Source: Pseudoalteromonas sp. A601
Lineage (GTDB): Bacteria > Pseudomonadota > Gammaproteobacteria > Enterobacterales > Alteromonadaceae
Assembly (NCBI RefSeq): GCF_002165575.1
Contig: NZ_MXQF01000008.1
Span: 1 to 64,000 of the forward strand
Length of the DNA: 64,000 nt
Direction: 5' to 3'
Positions 35,396 through 44,822 of the stretch are shown here, piece by piece (position 1 is the stretch's first letter; each line of letters begins with the position of its first letter). The notes beneath the pieces were generated by a model. That model saw only the letters and a list, made by a program, of their open reading frames with translations, was not told the DNA's origin and did no database searches. A program made the position numbers and the translations under genes.

Positions 35396-35797
35396 GTGAA
35401 AAAACACGATGTGCCCCAAGACAACAGTAAAACCTATCAAGGCCAAAATAAACTTGTTTACGCCGTGGATGAGAGCGGCCATTATGAAGGCGTAAAATCA
35501 TCGGGTTGGGAAGTAGAAAGTTTTGCCACCCAACTGGCTGTTGACGATTTAAACGAGCAAACCAACGAAGCCCTAGCACAAGCGCAACGTGGTGAAGTGT
35601 CGCCATTAGCTTATCATATGTTAGCTAGACGCTTCGATATTCCCACACTCGCTGGCGCCAGTGGTTTTTTTCAATGGCAAATTAAACGTCATTTACGCCC
35701 TGCGGTGTTTGCAAAATTGTCTGATAAAAAACTTAATCGCTACTGCGACACCTTAAAAATTAGCCGCGAAGCATTGCTGACTTTGCCCTCACAATAG
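35396..35797 (+). CDS. Small protein of unknown function in the DAR operon
   Basis: The 133-residue soluble protein has a GTG start 12 nt after the darB stop region. The N-terminal half holds YAVDESGHYEGVKSSGW; the C-terminal half is helical and basic (WQIKRHLRPAVFAKL, then LNRYCDTLKISREAL), which could be a small DNA- or protein-binding helical domain. No catalytic motif is visible. The compact spacing to darB and the BtrH-like gene says it works in the same pathway, perhaps as an accessory subunit. Confidence 0.7.
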   Translation: MKKHDVPQDNSKTYQGQNKLVYAVDESGHYEGVKSSGWEVESFATQLAVDDLNEQTNEALAQAQRGEVSPLAYHMLARRFDIPTLAGASGFFQWQIKRHLRPAVFAKLSDKKLNRYCDTLKISREALLTLPSQ

Positions 35798-35805
35798 ATA
35801 CTTTC

Positions 35806-36810
35806 ATGCCTGATATTATTTTACCAATAAACCACCAGCAATCTTCGCATTGTGAAACTGGCGTAGTGGCTACGCTATTGCAAAGTAAAGGCATAGACAT
35901 GAGCGAGCCAATGGCATTTGGGCTTGCATCGGCGCTTACTTTTGCTTATTTACCTTTTGTTAAAATTAGTGGTATGCCATTAATCGCCTACCGCATGCCA
36001 CCAAAAACCATCATCAAAAAGGTATGTAAAAAGTTAAATATAGAATTAGAAAGCCGCAAGTTTTCAACTCCAGAAGCCGGTATGCAAGCACTTGATGACG
36101 AGCTTGAAAAAGGCAATTTAGTGGGCCTACAAAGCTCAGTTTATTGGTTACCCTACTTCCCTGAGGATATGCGCTTTCACTTTAATGCCCATAATTTGGT
36201 GGTGTATGGTAAAACCGAGCAAGGTGATTACTTGATCAGCGATCCGGTTTTTGAGAACCCTGTTACTTGCGCATACGATGATTTAAAAAATGCCCGCTTT
36301 GCCAAAGGTGCATTGGCTGCAAAAGGCTTAATGTATGTGATTCGCTCAGCGCCAAGCCAATGTGACTTAGCCCCAGCAATAAAGCCTGCAATCAAAAAAA
36401 CCGCTAAGATGATGAATGGTCTAGTGTTACCTTACTTTGGCCTGAAAGGCATTCGCCACATGGCAAAACAAATACGTCAACTTGATAAAAAGCCAGCAAA
36501 ATACACACGTTTATATTTAGCGCACATCGTACGAATGCAAGAGGAAATTGGCACCGGTGGCGCTGGCTTTAGATTTATGTACGCCAGCTTTTTAACACAA
36601 GCCAGCGAGCTGACAAACACTCCAGCATTAAAAGAATGTGCAGAGCATACAACACAGGTAGGTGATTTATGGCGCGAGTTTGCCATGTTAGCAGTCAAAT
36701 ACTGTAAAAAACGCAGCGACGTCACCCTGCATGATATAGCAGCGAAATTAGAGCAAGTTGCTGAGCAAGAAGCAAAGTTAAGTAAATTATTACAAAATGC
36801 CCTTCTCTAA
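35806..36810 (+). CDS. BtrH_N-type C39-like acyltransferase/peptidase-fold protein
   Basis: The 334-residue protein has an N-terminal papain-like domain with His15-Cys16 (SSHCETG), His129 (FNAHNLVVYG) and Asp146 (ISDPVF), a plausible Cys-His-Asp triad. The C-terminal half is helical. BtrH moves an acyl chain from an ACP to butirosin, so the family can act as an ACP-to-acceptor acyltransferase. Last in the DAR operon, it is a candidate for esterifying the polyene carboxylate to the resorcinol (inference). Membership of a true peptidase class is less likely. Confidence 0.78.
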   Translation: MPDIILPINHQQSSHCETGVVATLLQSKGIDMSEPMAFGLASALTFAYLPFVKISGMPLIAYRMPPKTIIKKVCKKLNIELESRKFSTPEAGMQALDDELEKGNLVGLQSSVYWLPYFPEDMRFHFNAHNLVVYGKTEQGDYLISDPVFENPVTCAYDDLKNARFAKGALAAKGLMYVIRSAPSQCDLAPAIKPAIKKTAKMMNGLVLPYFGLKGIRHMAKQIRQLDKKPAKYTRLYLAHIVRMQEEIGTGGAGFRFMYASFLTQASELTNTPALKECAEHTTQVGDLWREFAMLAVKYCKKRSDVTLHDIAAKLEQVAEQEAKLSKLLQNALL

Positions 36811-36892
36811 CGAGACCACTTATCTAGCTATAATTATGAATTTTTAGCTAGGTATTACCCGTTCTATAGAGAGTTAAAGTAATTTGACTTGA

Positions 36893-36927
36893 AAAAAGCT
36901 GTGCACTTAACAAGTGCAACAGCTTTT
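36893..36927 (-). terminator. Terminator of etfBA (and barrier to the DAR operon)
   Basis: The hairpin AAAAGCTGTTGCACTT / AAGTGCACAGCTTTT has one bulged base. It ends in a U-run on the minus strand, 17 nt after the etfA stop. Confidence 0.75.
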
Positions 36928-36943
36928 AACAACCAGAATAGAT

Positions 36944-37870
36944 TTATAGGGCGGTTTCAAGTTGCGGTAATACCTCGAATAAATCAGCCACTAGACCATA
37001 ATCAGCAACTTGAAAAATTGGCGCATCTGGATCTTTATTTATTGCGACAATGACTTTGGAGTCTTTCATACCAGCTAGATGCTGGATCGCACCACTTATA
37101 CCAACTGCTATATACAAGTTAGGTGCGACAATTTTACCCGTTTGCCCTACTTGCATGTCGTTCGGTACAAAACCGGCATCAACAGCAGCACGTGATGCAC
37201 CAATTGCGGCACCTAGCTTATCGGCAATGCCATTTAGGAGCGCAAAGTTTTCACCATTTTGCATACCACGGCCGCCAGAAATAACCACCTCTGCGGCTGT
37301 TAACTCTGGACGTTCAGACTCAGTTTGTTCAACACTTACAAAGCTACTTGATTGATTATCAATAGCACTATCTATAGTTGAAACTGTTACAGCAGCTTGT
37401 TCTGTTTGTAAATCAAAGCTACTTGCTCGCACTGTGATTACTTTTTTACTATCAAGTGATTTTACTGTTGCGATTGCATTGCCTGCATAAATCGGACGCT
37501 TAAACGTGTCTGCATCCACGATATCGATAATTTCTGAAATTTGAGCAACATCTAATAAAGCTGCAACCCGGGGCATAAAGTTTTTACCCGTGGTTGTTGC
37601 ACTTGCAACGATGTGCGAATAAGCTTCCGCAAGTGATATAACCAGCTCGGCGGTATTTTCTGCTAATTGATGGGCATAAACTGAATGATCAGCTACTAGT
37701 ACCTTGCTTACACCATCGATTGACGCAACTTGAGTAGCCATTTCATTGATATTTTCACCAACAACTAGCACATCGATTGAATTGCCTAACTTCACTGCCG
37801 CATTAATTGTTTTAGAAGTTTCTGGTTTTAAAATACCATTATCATGATCGGCTATTACTAATGTTTTCAT
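36944..37870 (-). CDS. etfA: Electron transfer flavoprotein alpha subunit
   Basis: The 308-residue protein has the C-terminal FAD-binding signature near residues 235-290 ([19 protein letters not shown], then [11 protein letters not shown]). It accepts electrons from acyl-CoA and isovaleryl-CoA dehydrogenases with EtfB and passes them to ETF-ubiquinone oxidoreductase. It starts 1 nt after the etfB stop. Confidence 0.96.
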   Translation of the reverse strand: MKTLVIADHDNGILKPETSKTINAAVKLGNSIDVLVVGENINEMATQVASIDGVSKVLVADHSVYAHQLAENTAELVISLAEAYSHIVASATTTGKNFMPRVAALLDVAQISEIIDIVDADTFKRPIYAGNAIATVKSLDSKKVITVRASSFDLQTEQAAVTVSTIDSAIDNQSSSFVSVEQTESERPELTAAEVVISGGRGMQNGENFALLNGIADKLGAAIGASRAAVDAGFVPNDMQVGQTGKIVAPNLYIAVGISGAIQHLAGMKDSKVIVAINKDPDAPIFQVADYGLVADLFEVLPQLETAL

Positions 37871-37871
37871 G

Positions 37872-38621
37872 TTAAATCACCTTCGCTTCTGTTTTTAGTT
37901 TTTCAACTAATTGGGCAACATCATCAACAATAATACCACCACTGCGTTTTGCTGGCTCTGAGACTGAAACCAATTGCGTTCGTGGCGCTAAATCAACACC
38001 TAGGCTATCGGCAGCAATTACCTCAAGCGGCTTACGTTTGGCTTTCATAATATTAGGTAATGACGCATAACGAGGTTCGTTCAAGCGTAAATCAGTTGTG
38101 ACTATTGCGGGTAGTTTTAATTCTACCGTTTGTAAGCCACCATCCACTTCACGGGTCACTTTGACCGTTGCATTTTCGATATCAACCTTAGATGCAAACG
38201 TACCTTGCCCACGATTTGTTAGCGCAGCGAGCATTTGACCTGTTTGGTTATTATCTGAATCGATTGACTGTTTACCTAAAATAACCAACTCAGGTAATTC
38301 TTGCTCAACTATTTTAGCCAGTAATTTAGCAACATGAAGTGATTCTAGTTTCTCATCTGTTTCAATATGAATGGCTTTATCTGCTCCGAGTGCAAGCGCT
38401 GTACGAAGCTGTTCTTGAGAGGCTTTTGTGCCGATAGTCACAGCGACAACTTCGGTTGCAGTGCCTGCTTCTTTTAAACGAATAGCTTCTTCAATCGCAA
38501 TTTCACAAAATGGATTCATCGCCATTTTTACATTAGTAAGATCAACGTCGCTATTATCGGATTTAACGCGAGCTTTAACGTTATAGTCGATGACTCTTTT
38601 TATTGGAACGAGAACTTTCAT
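37872..38621 (-). CDS. etfB: Electron transfer flavoprotein beta subunit
   Basis: The 249-residue protein begins with the [13 protein letters not shown] motif and carries the beta-subunit recognition loop region near residues 185-200 ([20 protein letters not shown]). GGAG lies 5 nt before the ATG. It is divergent from etfD, with two LiuR-like palindromes in between. Confidence 0.96.
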   Translation of the reverse strand: MKVLVPIKRVIDYNVKARVKSDNSDVDLTNVKMAMNPFCEIAIEEAIRLKEAGTATEVVAVTIGTKASQEQLRTALALGADKAIHIETDEKLESLHVAKLLAKIVEQELPELVILGKQSIDSDNNQTGQMLAALTNRGQGTFASKVDIENATVKVTREVDGGLQTVELKLPAIVTTDLRLNEPRYASLPNIMKAKRKPLEVIAADSLGVDLAPRTQLVSVSEPAKRSGGIIVDDVAQLVEKLKTEAKVI

Positions 38622-38651
38622 AGGAACTCCCTGATTATTTAAACCTACAAG

Positions 38652-38667
38652 CTAACGTTTACGTCAA
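38652..38667. promoter_or_regulatory. LiuR-like operator 1 in the etfBA-etfD intergenic region
   Basis: CTAACGTTTACGTCAA is a 7-2-7 imperfect palindrome (half-site ACGTCAA) of the same form as operator 2 at 38701 and the perfect bkd site at 58587. Confidence 0.55.
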
Positions 38668-38700
38668 CCTATTTATTTTATGATTTCAGACTACTTCCTG

Positions 38701-38716
38701 TTGACGTAAACGTCAA
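38701..38716. promoter_or_regulatory. LiuR-like operator 2 in the etfBA-etfD intergenic region
   Basis: TTGACGTAAACGTCAA has perfect 7-bp arms around AA. The pattern matches, from memory, the MerR-family LiuR motif that governs branched-chain amino-acid and ETF genes in gammaproteobacteria. Confidence 0.65.
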
Positions 38717-38817
38717 CCTAAAATAACCTTAAACTATCCAAAGCCTGTAACGTTTCATTTGCAAGTATGAAATTTCCTTGTTTTAAGGTGCAGGTCCGTC
38801 ACACACAAGAGGTTATT

Positions 38818-40464
38818 ATGGTCGAACGCGAAACCATGGAATTTGATGTAGTTATCGTGGGAGCAGGCCCTGCGGGGCTATCAACGGCGATTAAATTAGC
38901 GCAACAAGCACAACAAAAAGAACAAGAGTGCATGATCTGTGTTGTTGAAAAAGGCTCAGAGGTCGGCGCCCATGTACTTTCGGGAGCTATTTTTGAAACC
39001 ACCGCTTTAGATGAGTTATTACCGAACTGGCAGGAATTAGGGGCACCAGTGAGTACAAAAGTAACTTCTGATGAGATTTATTGGTTCAATAATGAAAATA
39101 AAGCAACCTCTATTCCTCATTTTGCCACTCCCAAAACATTCCATAATGAAGGTAATTATATTGTCTCTATGGGCAACGTGTGCCGTTGGTTGGCTGAGCA
39201 AGCAGAAAGTTTAGGCGTCGAGATCTTCCCTGGTTTTAGTGCTCACTCGTTAATAATTGAAGATGATACAGTAAAAGGCATTATCACTGGCGATATGGGT
39301 GTTGATAAAGACGGCAACGAAAAAGATGGCTATATGCCTGGTATGGAACTGCGTGCCAAGTACACTGTATTCGCAGAAGGTTGCCGTGGGCACTTAGGTA
39401 AACAACTAATAAATCGTTTTGCACTCGATAAAGATGCTTCACCACAACATTATGGGTTAGGGTTCAAAGAAATTTGGCAAATAGACCCATCTAAACATAA
39501 AGAAGGGACTGTTGTACACGGTACTGGCTGGCCATTAGCAAGTGATACTAATGGCGGTGCATTCATGTACCACAGTGAAAATAACCAAGTTGTCGTAGGT
39601 TTAATTGTGGATTTAAATTATTCAAATCCACATTTAAGCCCATTTGATGAGTTTCAACGGATGAAACATCACCCAGTCTTTAAAGAAGTTCTCCAAGGGG
39701 GTGAACGTATTGCTTATGGTGCTCGTGCAATTGCCAAAGGTGGACTACACTCATTACCCAAAATGCACTTCCCTGGCGGTTTATTAGTCGGCTGTGATGC
39801 AGGTACACTGAACTTTGCAAAAATTAAAGGCAATCACACGGCAATGAAGTCAGGCATGATTGCAGCAGAGATTATTTTTTCAGCCATAGAAAGCGGCCAG
39901 CAACACACTAACTTAAAACAGTATTGCGAAGCCTTCAAACTAAGCTGGGCATATAAAGAGTTGTATCAATCACGAAACTTCGGCCCAGTTATGCATAAAT
40001 TGGGGAAATTTATTGGCGGGGCTTACAATACCCTTGACCAAAATATTTTTGCAGGAGGCCTACCTTTTAATTTCAAGGACCATACACCTGATCATGCAAC
40101 ATTAGTTGACCAACATACAGTGGATAAAATTAATTACCCAAAACCAGATGGTCAGATTAGCTTTGATAAACTCTCCTCGGTGTTTTTATCAAATACCAAT
40201 CATGAAGAATCGCAACCGTGCCATTTACAGTTAAAAAACACGGCTATTCCAATTGATGTTAATTTAGTTAAATTTGATGAACCGGCACAGCGCTACTGCC
40301 CTGCAGGTGTTTATGAAGTACAAGAAATTGAAGGCAAAGATGAGTTTGTTATTAATGCTCAAAACTGTGTGCATTGTAAAACCTGTGATATTAAAGATCC
40401 AAGCCAAAACATAACCTGGATCACCCCTGAAGGTGCTGGAGGCCCCAACTACCCTAATATGTAA
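38818..40464 (+). CDS. etfD: Electron transfer flavoprotein-ubiquinone oxidoreductase
   Basis: ATG 38818 has AAGAGG 5 nt upstream; an in-frame ATG 51 nt earlier adds an unrelated leader. The 548-residue protein has an N-terminal FAD motif (GAGPAGLSTA), GCDAGTLNF in the centre, and the C-terminal 4Fe-4S cluster (RYCPAGVY, then CVHCKTC). It is a monotopic inner-membrane enzyme passing ETF electrons to ubiquinone. It is divergent from its partner genes etfBA. Confidence 0.95.
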   Translation: MVERETMEFDVVIVGAGPAGLSTAIKLAQQAQQKEQECMICVVEKGSEVGAHVLSGAIFETTALDELLPNWQELGAPVSTKVTSDEIYWFNNENKATSIPHFATPKTFHNEGNYIVSMGNVCRWLAEQAESLGVEIFPGFSAHSLIIEDDTVKGIITGDMGVDKDGNEKDGYMPGMELRAKYTVFAEGCRGHLGKQLINRFALDKDASPQHYGLGFKEIWQIDPSKHKEGTVVHGTGWPLASDTNGGAFMYHSENNQVVVGLIVDLNYSNPHLSPFDEFQRMKHHPVFKEVLQGGERIAYGARAIAKGGLHSLPKMHFPGGLLVGCDAGTLNFAKIKGNHTAMKSGMIAAEIIFSAIESGQQHTNLKQYCEAFKLSWAYKELYQSRNFGPVMHKLGKFIGGAYNTLDQNIFAGGLPFNFKDHTPDHATLVDQHTVDKINYPKPDGQISFDKLSSVFLSNTNHEESQPCHLQLKNTAIPIDVNLVKFDEPAQRYCPAGVYEVQEIEGKDEFVINAQNCVHCKTCDIKDPSQNITWITPEGAGGPNYPNM

Positions 40465-40497
40465 ATACCTCTAATTTATAAACTAATCCTAAATTGC

Positions 40498-40518
40498 AGG
40501 GGCTTCGGCCCCTTTTTT
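40498..40518 (+). terminator. Terminator of etfD
   Basis: The stem AGGGGC / GCCCCT closed by a TTCG tetraloop is followed by six T. Confidence 0.92.
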
Positions 40519-40562
40519 GCGCTATGCTCAATAATGTCGAGAAATAATAAGAGAGTTAGAGT

Positions 40563-41033
40563 ATGCCGTCATCAAGTGTCGTATTTCGTTTTTTAGCAGA
40601 GCCAACCGATGTTAACTTTGGAGGGAAAGTCCATGGCGGTGTTGTCATGAAGTGGATTGACCAAGCAGGTTATGCCTGTGCCGCGGGTTGGAGCGGGCAT
40701 TACTGCGTCACAGTATCTGTCGCTGGAGTTAAATTTAGACGCCCTATCCTTGTGGGTCAAATAGTCGAAGTTGAAGCTAAAATAGCGCACACTGGCAAAA
40801 CAAGTATGCAAATTTTTATACAAGTGCGTTGTGGCGATCCTAAAACTCAAAATTTAGTTGAAACAAATCATTGTATTATTAGCTTCATTGCAATGGATGA
40901 AACAGGCTACCCAGTAGCTGTTCCACCTTTTACTGCTGTAACAAAAGACGACAAGCAGCTGGAAAACTATGCAATAAAAATGAAAGAAATTGCGATTGAA
41001 ACAGAAACGCTATTGCATAAATCAGCACCTTAA
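40563..41033 (+). CDS. Acyl-CoA thioesterase, YciA/BFIT-type hot-dog
   Basis: The 156-residue hot-dog thioesterase has the N-terminal EPTDVNFGGKVHGGVVMKWID signature (Asn and Gly-rich loop before the helix) and the later KFRRPILVGQ strand. It hydrolyses acyl-CoAs in the cytoplasm, as a trimer or hexamer in the family. It is preceded by GAGAG and stands alone after etfD. Confidence 0.88.
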   Translation: MPSSSVVFRFLAEPTDVNFGGKVHGGVVMKWIDQAGYACAAGWSGHYCVTVSVAGVKFRRPILVGQIVEVEAKIAHTGKTSMQIFIQVRCGDPKTQNLVETNHCIISFIAMDETGYPVAVPPFTAVTKDDKQLENYAIKMKEIAIETETLLHKSAP

Positions 41034-41100
41034 AGCGTTACAGTATTAATTGAGCAAGTAAAACTTACAAAGCCCTTTGAAAAAGCTGCATCGATGAAAC

Positions 41101-41114
41101 TGAACGCGCGTTCA
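41101..41114. promoter_or_regulatory. Perfect palindrome upstream of the sigma-54-like promoter
   Basis: TGAACGCGCGTTCA is a perfect 14-bp palindrome. It lies about 100 bp before the expected start of the sigma-54-type promoter at 41183, which is where enhancer-binding proteins usually bind. It could equally be a TetR-type operator. Confidence 0.45.
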
Positions 41115-41182
41115 AAATAACAGCGAATACCGAGAAAATCATATAAAACATAAAATTAGAAAATTTTTTAAGCTCCTTATTG

Positions 41183-41199
41183 TTGGCACAATAGATGCT
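41183..41199 (+). promoter_or_regulatory. Sigma-54 (-24/-12) promoter candidate for the outer-membrane barrel gene
   Basis: TTGGCACAATAGATGCT has GG and GC exactly ten bases apart and the full TTGGCAC -24 block; the -12 reads ATGCT where TTGCW is the consensus. Transcription would start near 41210, giving an untranslated leader of about 60 nt. Confidence 0.6.
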
Positions 41200-41268
41200 C
41201 CTAAACAAATGACTAAACGACGAATAACGAAAAGTTATTTATTTTTTATTTTGTAAAGGAGCTATTAA

Positions 41269-41841
41269 ATGATTAAATCACTTTCAATTTCTGCTGTTGC
41301 ACTTGCCCTATTTGGTTTTAACAACGCGGCTCACGCAGAAGTAACTGATATAGATATGCCGAGCATTTATACTGGTATCGGCTATGGACAATATTCTTTT
41401 GAGTTTGAAGACTCAGAAAACGATACAGACTTTGATGACGACTCACAAATGCTAAAAGGTTACGTGGGTGCTCAATTTAATAAATACGTGAGTGTAGAAC
41501 TTGCTTATCAGAATTTTGATGAAGTAAGTGATATCGATAGTTATGCTGAGGTTGATGGTGTGTCGCTTGCAGCACGCTTGGCAGCCCCACTTACAGAAAG
41601 CTTTTCCATTTACGCAAAAGGTGGTTGGCTTGAATGGGATGCTGAAGTAACTCAGGACATTCCTGCAATTGGAAGTGTGTCGGTTGATCAAGATGGTGGC
41701 GATGTATTCTATGGTGCAGGTATTGAGTATGCGTTTACGCAAAATATACAAATGCGTTTAGAGTATGAGCGTTATAAATTAGAAGACGATATTGATCCAG
41801 ATATGGATGTCGCTTCTGTCTCAGTTCAGTATATGTTTTAA
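41269..41841 (+). CDS. Outer-membrane beta-barrel protein (OMP_b-brl type)
   Basis: The 190-residue protein has a signal peptide (SISAVALALFGFNNAAHA). Eight alternating strands are likely (YTGIGYGQYSFEF, FSIYAKGGWLEWDA, MRLEYERYKL, ending VSVQYMF with the terminal Phe used for BamA recognition). It is very acidic in the first loops. AAAGGAG lies 7 nt before the ATG. The role, as porin or adhesion, is unknown. Expression may depend on sigma-54. Confidence 0.85.
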   Translation: MIKSLSISAVALALFGFNNAAHAEVTDIDMPSIYTGIGYGQYSFEFEDSENDTDFDDDSQMLKGYVGAQFNKYVSVELAYQNFDEVSDIDSYAEVDGVSLAARLAAPLTESFSIYAKGGWLEWDAEVTQDIPAIGSVSVDQDGGDVFYGAGIEYAFTQNIQMRLEYERYKLEDDIDPDMDVASVSVQYMF

Positions 41842-41863
41842 TTAGACCACTCGGTTTAATATT

Positions 41864-41888
41864 AAAAGGCAGCATCAGCTGCCTTTTT
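41864..41888 (+). terminator. Terminator of the outer-membrane barrel gene
   Basis: AAAAGGCAGC / GCTGCCTTTT with loop ATCA and a T-run. Confidence 0.88.
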
Positions 41889-41936
41889 CTGTCTTTTACG
41901 GTTAGAATAACGCAAAATAAACAAAAAATTGGTTTT

Positions 41937-42641
41937 ATGAGCGACTATCAGTTAACGGCCGTAGGCCATATTCACTCTCCATATAAGCAAAAGTTTGCAA
42001 TCCCCCGCCAACCTAGATTAGTACCACAAGCAAAGGCAAAACTTGTATTTTGTGCTGATTTCAATCGGGAAGAATTTGTCAGAGGTTTGGATGACTTCTC
42101 TCATATTTGGCTGCTTTTTCGTTTTCATGAAACGGCTGATAAAGGCTACTCTGCTATGGTAAGGCCGCCGCGTTTAGGAGGAAATGACCGCAAAGGCGTA
42201 TTTGCCACTCGTGCAACATTTCGGCCAAACGCTATCGGTATGAGCGCTGTTAAGCTTGAAGGTATCGAATATGTAAATGGTCAGCTCAGCCTGCTACTCT
42301 CAGGTATCGATTTGCTCGATGGCACGCCAATTTTAGACATCAAACCTTATTTGCCTTACTCTGATGCAATGACCGATGCAAGTGCAGGGTTTGCTGATGT
42401 AAGGCCAGAAACACAAATGAGTGTCGATTTTAGTGAATCTGCTACTCAATTTATTGCTCAGCAAAAGCAATATCCCGAGCTTAAAGAGTTTATCGAAAAT
42501 GTGCTTAAGCAAGACCCTCGTCCCGCGTATAAAAAACAAAAAGATGGCGAGCAAAATTATGGCATGACCTTATATGAATTTAACATTCGCTGGCAAGTTA
42601 ATAACGAACACAACTATGTCAGTCATATAGAAAAAATATAG
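41937..42641 (+). CDS. trmO: tRNA (N6-threonylcarbamoyladenosine37-N6)-methyltransferase
   Basis: The 234-residue TrmO/TsaA (YaeB) family protein shows the N-terminal GHIHSPYKQKFAIPRQP and the central RPPRLGGNDRKGVFATR-RPNAIGMS region that binds S-adenosylmethionine in this single-sheet barrel. It methylates t6A37 of tRNA-Thr. It sits directly before proS, as in many gammaproteobacteria. Confidence 0.94.
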   Translation: MSDYQLTAVGHIHSPYKQKFAIPRQPRLVPQAKAKLVFCADFNREEFVRGLDDFSHIWLLFRFHETADKGYSAMVRPPRLGGNDRKGVFATRATFRPNAIGMSAVKLEGIEYVNGQLSLLLSGIDLLDGTPILDIKPYLPYSDAMTDASAGFADVRPETQMSVDFSESATQFIAQQKQYPELKEFIENVLKQDPRPAYKKQKDGEQNYGMTLYEFNIRWQVNNEHNYVSHIEKI

Positions 42642-42731
42642 AAAATGTCACTTAGCGCTTTAGTGTAAAAGCAACCGCTGCTAAACTGTGGCTCTTATTG
42701 AAATAATAATTTTATAACTATCGGAAAAAAC

Positions 42732-44456
42732 ATGCGTACCAGTCAATATATACTCGCTACACTTAAAGAAACGCCGTCTGATGCTGAAATAATATCGCAT
42801 CAATTAATGCTTAGAGCCGGCATGATCCGCCGCGTTGCGTCGGGTTTATATACGTGGCTACCCTCTGGTTTACGCGTGTTACGTAAAGTCGAAAATATCG
42901 TTCGTGAAGAAATGGACAAAGCAGGTGCAATTGAAATGTTGATGCCTGTTATTCAACCTGCAGACTTATGGCAAGAGTCTGGTCGTTGGGACCAGTTTGG
43001 TGATGAGCTAGTTCGGTTTAATGACCGACATAACCGCCCTTTTGCGCTTGGCCCTACTCACGAGGAAGTTATCACTGACTTTGTTCGTAAAGAAATAAGT
43101 TCATACAAGCAGCTTCCGTTAACACTTTATCAAGTACAAACTAAAGTACGTGATGAACGTCGCCCTCGTTTTGGTGTAATGCGGGCTCGTGAATTTACCA
43201 TGAAAGATGCATACTCTTTTCACTTAAGTGAAGAGTGCCTTGATACTACATATAAAATTATGCACAAAGCGTATTGTAATATTTTTGAGCGTTTAAATTT
43301 AGATTATCGCCCGGTATTAGCTGACACAGGATCAATTGGTGGTAGCTTATCACATGAATTTCATGTGCTTGCTGAGTCTGGTGAAGATGCGATTGCGTTT
43401 AGTGATGTGGGTGACTACGCAGCAAATATTGAAAAAGCAGAAGCGCTTGCACCAAGTGAAGAACGCCCAGCCCCAAGTAAAGAATTAAAAGCATTTCCAA
43501 CACCGGATGCTAAAACAATTAGTGAGCTGAAAAAACACTACGGCGTGAAGCCTCATCGCGGCGTTAAAACCTTGATTGTCTATGGTGTGGCTGATGAGAA
43601 TGGTCAACGTGATTTGGTTGCCCTTGTTCTGCGAGGCGATCATGAGTTAAACGAATTAAAGGCTCAAAACCACCCACTAGTACATTCGCCACTTGAAATG
43701 GCACCTGAAGCAGAAATTGTTGCTGCAATTGGTGCAAAACCTGGCTCCCTTGGCCCTGTTGGTTTGACTATGCCAATAATTGTTGATCGTACAGCCAATG
43801 TAATGGCTGATTTTGTAGCCGGTGCTAACAAAGATGACGAACATTACAGCGGCATTAACTGGGATCGTGATGTATCAAACTATGAAGTCGCCGATCTTCG
43901 AAACATTGTTGAGGGCGATCCGAGTCCATGTGGCCAAGGTACATTGCAAATTAAACGTGGTATTGAAGTAGGCCATATTTTCCAGCTAGGCACAAAATAC
44001 TCAGAAGCAATGAAAGCTGGTGTCTTGAGCGAATCTGGTAAAAACCAAGTTATGACTATGGGTTGTTACGGTATTGGTGTTTCACGCATTGTTGCCGCTG
44101 CCATTGAACAAAATAATGACCAATATGGTATTAAGTGGCCACAGCCAATTGCCCCATTTGACTTGGCAATAGTACCGATGAATATGCATAAGTCACATCG
44201 TATTCCAGATATTGCAAATAACCTTTACGATGAACTAAAAGCAGCAGGGCTTGACGTTTTATTTGATGATCGTAAAGAACGCCCAGGAGTCATGTTTAAT
44301 GATATGGAATTACTTGGGGTACCGTTTACTTTAGTGATAGGTGAACGTAATCTAGATGAAAACAAAGTTGAGCTGAAAAATCGCCAAACTGGCGAAAAGC
44401 TTATACTTGATTTAGATACTGCTGTGCAGACAATTAAAGCTGCATTAAACGCCTGA
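42732..44456 (+). CDS. proS: Prolyl-tRNA synthetase (bacterial type with editing domain)
   Basis: The 574-residue class II synthetase has motif 1 near residues 60-75, motif 2 ([16 protein letters not shown], near 140-155), a YbaK-like cis-editing insertion (about 235-390), motif 3 (GCYGIGVSR, near 445) and the C-terminal anticodon-binding domain. It charges tRNA-Pro and hydrolyses mischarged Ala-tRNA-Pro. Length matches the E. coli enzyme. Confidence 0.97.
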   Translation: MRTSQYILATLKETPSDAEIISHQLMLRAGMIRRVASGLYTWLPSGLRVLRKVENIVREEMDKAGAIEMLMPVIQPADLWQESGRWDQFGDELVRFNDRHNRPFALGPTHEEVITDFVRKEISSYKQLPLTLYQVQTKVRDERRPRFGVMRAREFTMKDAYSFHLSEECLDTTYKIMHKAYCNIFERLNLDYRPVLADTGSIGGSLSHEFHVLAESGEDAIAFSDVGDYAANIEKAEALAPSEERPAPSKELKAFPTPDAKTISELKKHYGVKPHRGVKTLIVYGVADENGQRDLVALVLRGDHELNELKAQNHPLVHSPLEMAPEAEIVAAIGAKPGSLGPVGLTMPIIVDRTANVMADFVAGANKDDEHYSGINWDRDVSNYEVADLRNIVEGDPSPCGQGTLQIKRGIEVGHIFQLGTKYSEAMKAGVLSESGKNQVMTMGCYGIGVSRIVAAAIEQNNDQYGIKWPQPIAPFDLAIVPMNMHKSHRIPDIANNLYDELKAAGLDVLFDDRKERPGVMFNDMELLGVPFTLVIGERNLDENKVELKNRQTGEKLILDLDTAVQTIKAALNA

Positions 44457-44476
44457 TTATTTGCTGCCATCATTTT

Positions 44477-44501
44477 AAAAAACCGCTTAACGCGGTTTTT
44501 T
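44477..44501 (+). terminator. Terminator of proS
   Basis: AAAAACCGC / GCGGTTTTT with loop TTAAC, 21 nt after the proS stop. The plus-strand transcript ends in a U-run. Confidence 0.85.
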
Positions 44502-44660
44502 ATTGGCTATGTAATTGCCTCCACGGCTATTTCGACCTGTCCCATAACGATTATTCGCATCTACTACACTGCAAAAAACATAGCCACCTGTAGTAATGAC
44601 AGATAAAGTGACATTCTCAATGACCTGATCGCTTATATTTTTAAATTCAACTGCATTAAT
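44487..44660 (-). other. Start-less open frame, possible gene remnant
   Basis: A 57-codon minus-strand stretch reads protein-like sequence (VITTGGYVFCSVVDANNRYG) up to a TAA that lies inside the proS terminator hairpin. It is preceded in frame by TAA with no ATG, GTG or TTG at the head; only an ATT follows AGGATATAA. It may be the 3' end of a decayed gene. The rest of the gap (44661-44822) shows nothing firm. Confidence 0.2.
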
Positions 44661-44822
44661 TTATATCCTCATGTTCATTAACTAGTTGGTAGTCCATTAG
44701 GATACGGTAATGGTTATCATATTTGAATATCTTTATAGTTGTCATAGAGATTTAGTAAAAGTGTCGTGTAAGCGTAACTAAATATACCTAAAATGGTTAT
44801 TATTACACCGCGAGTAACTCTC

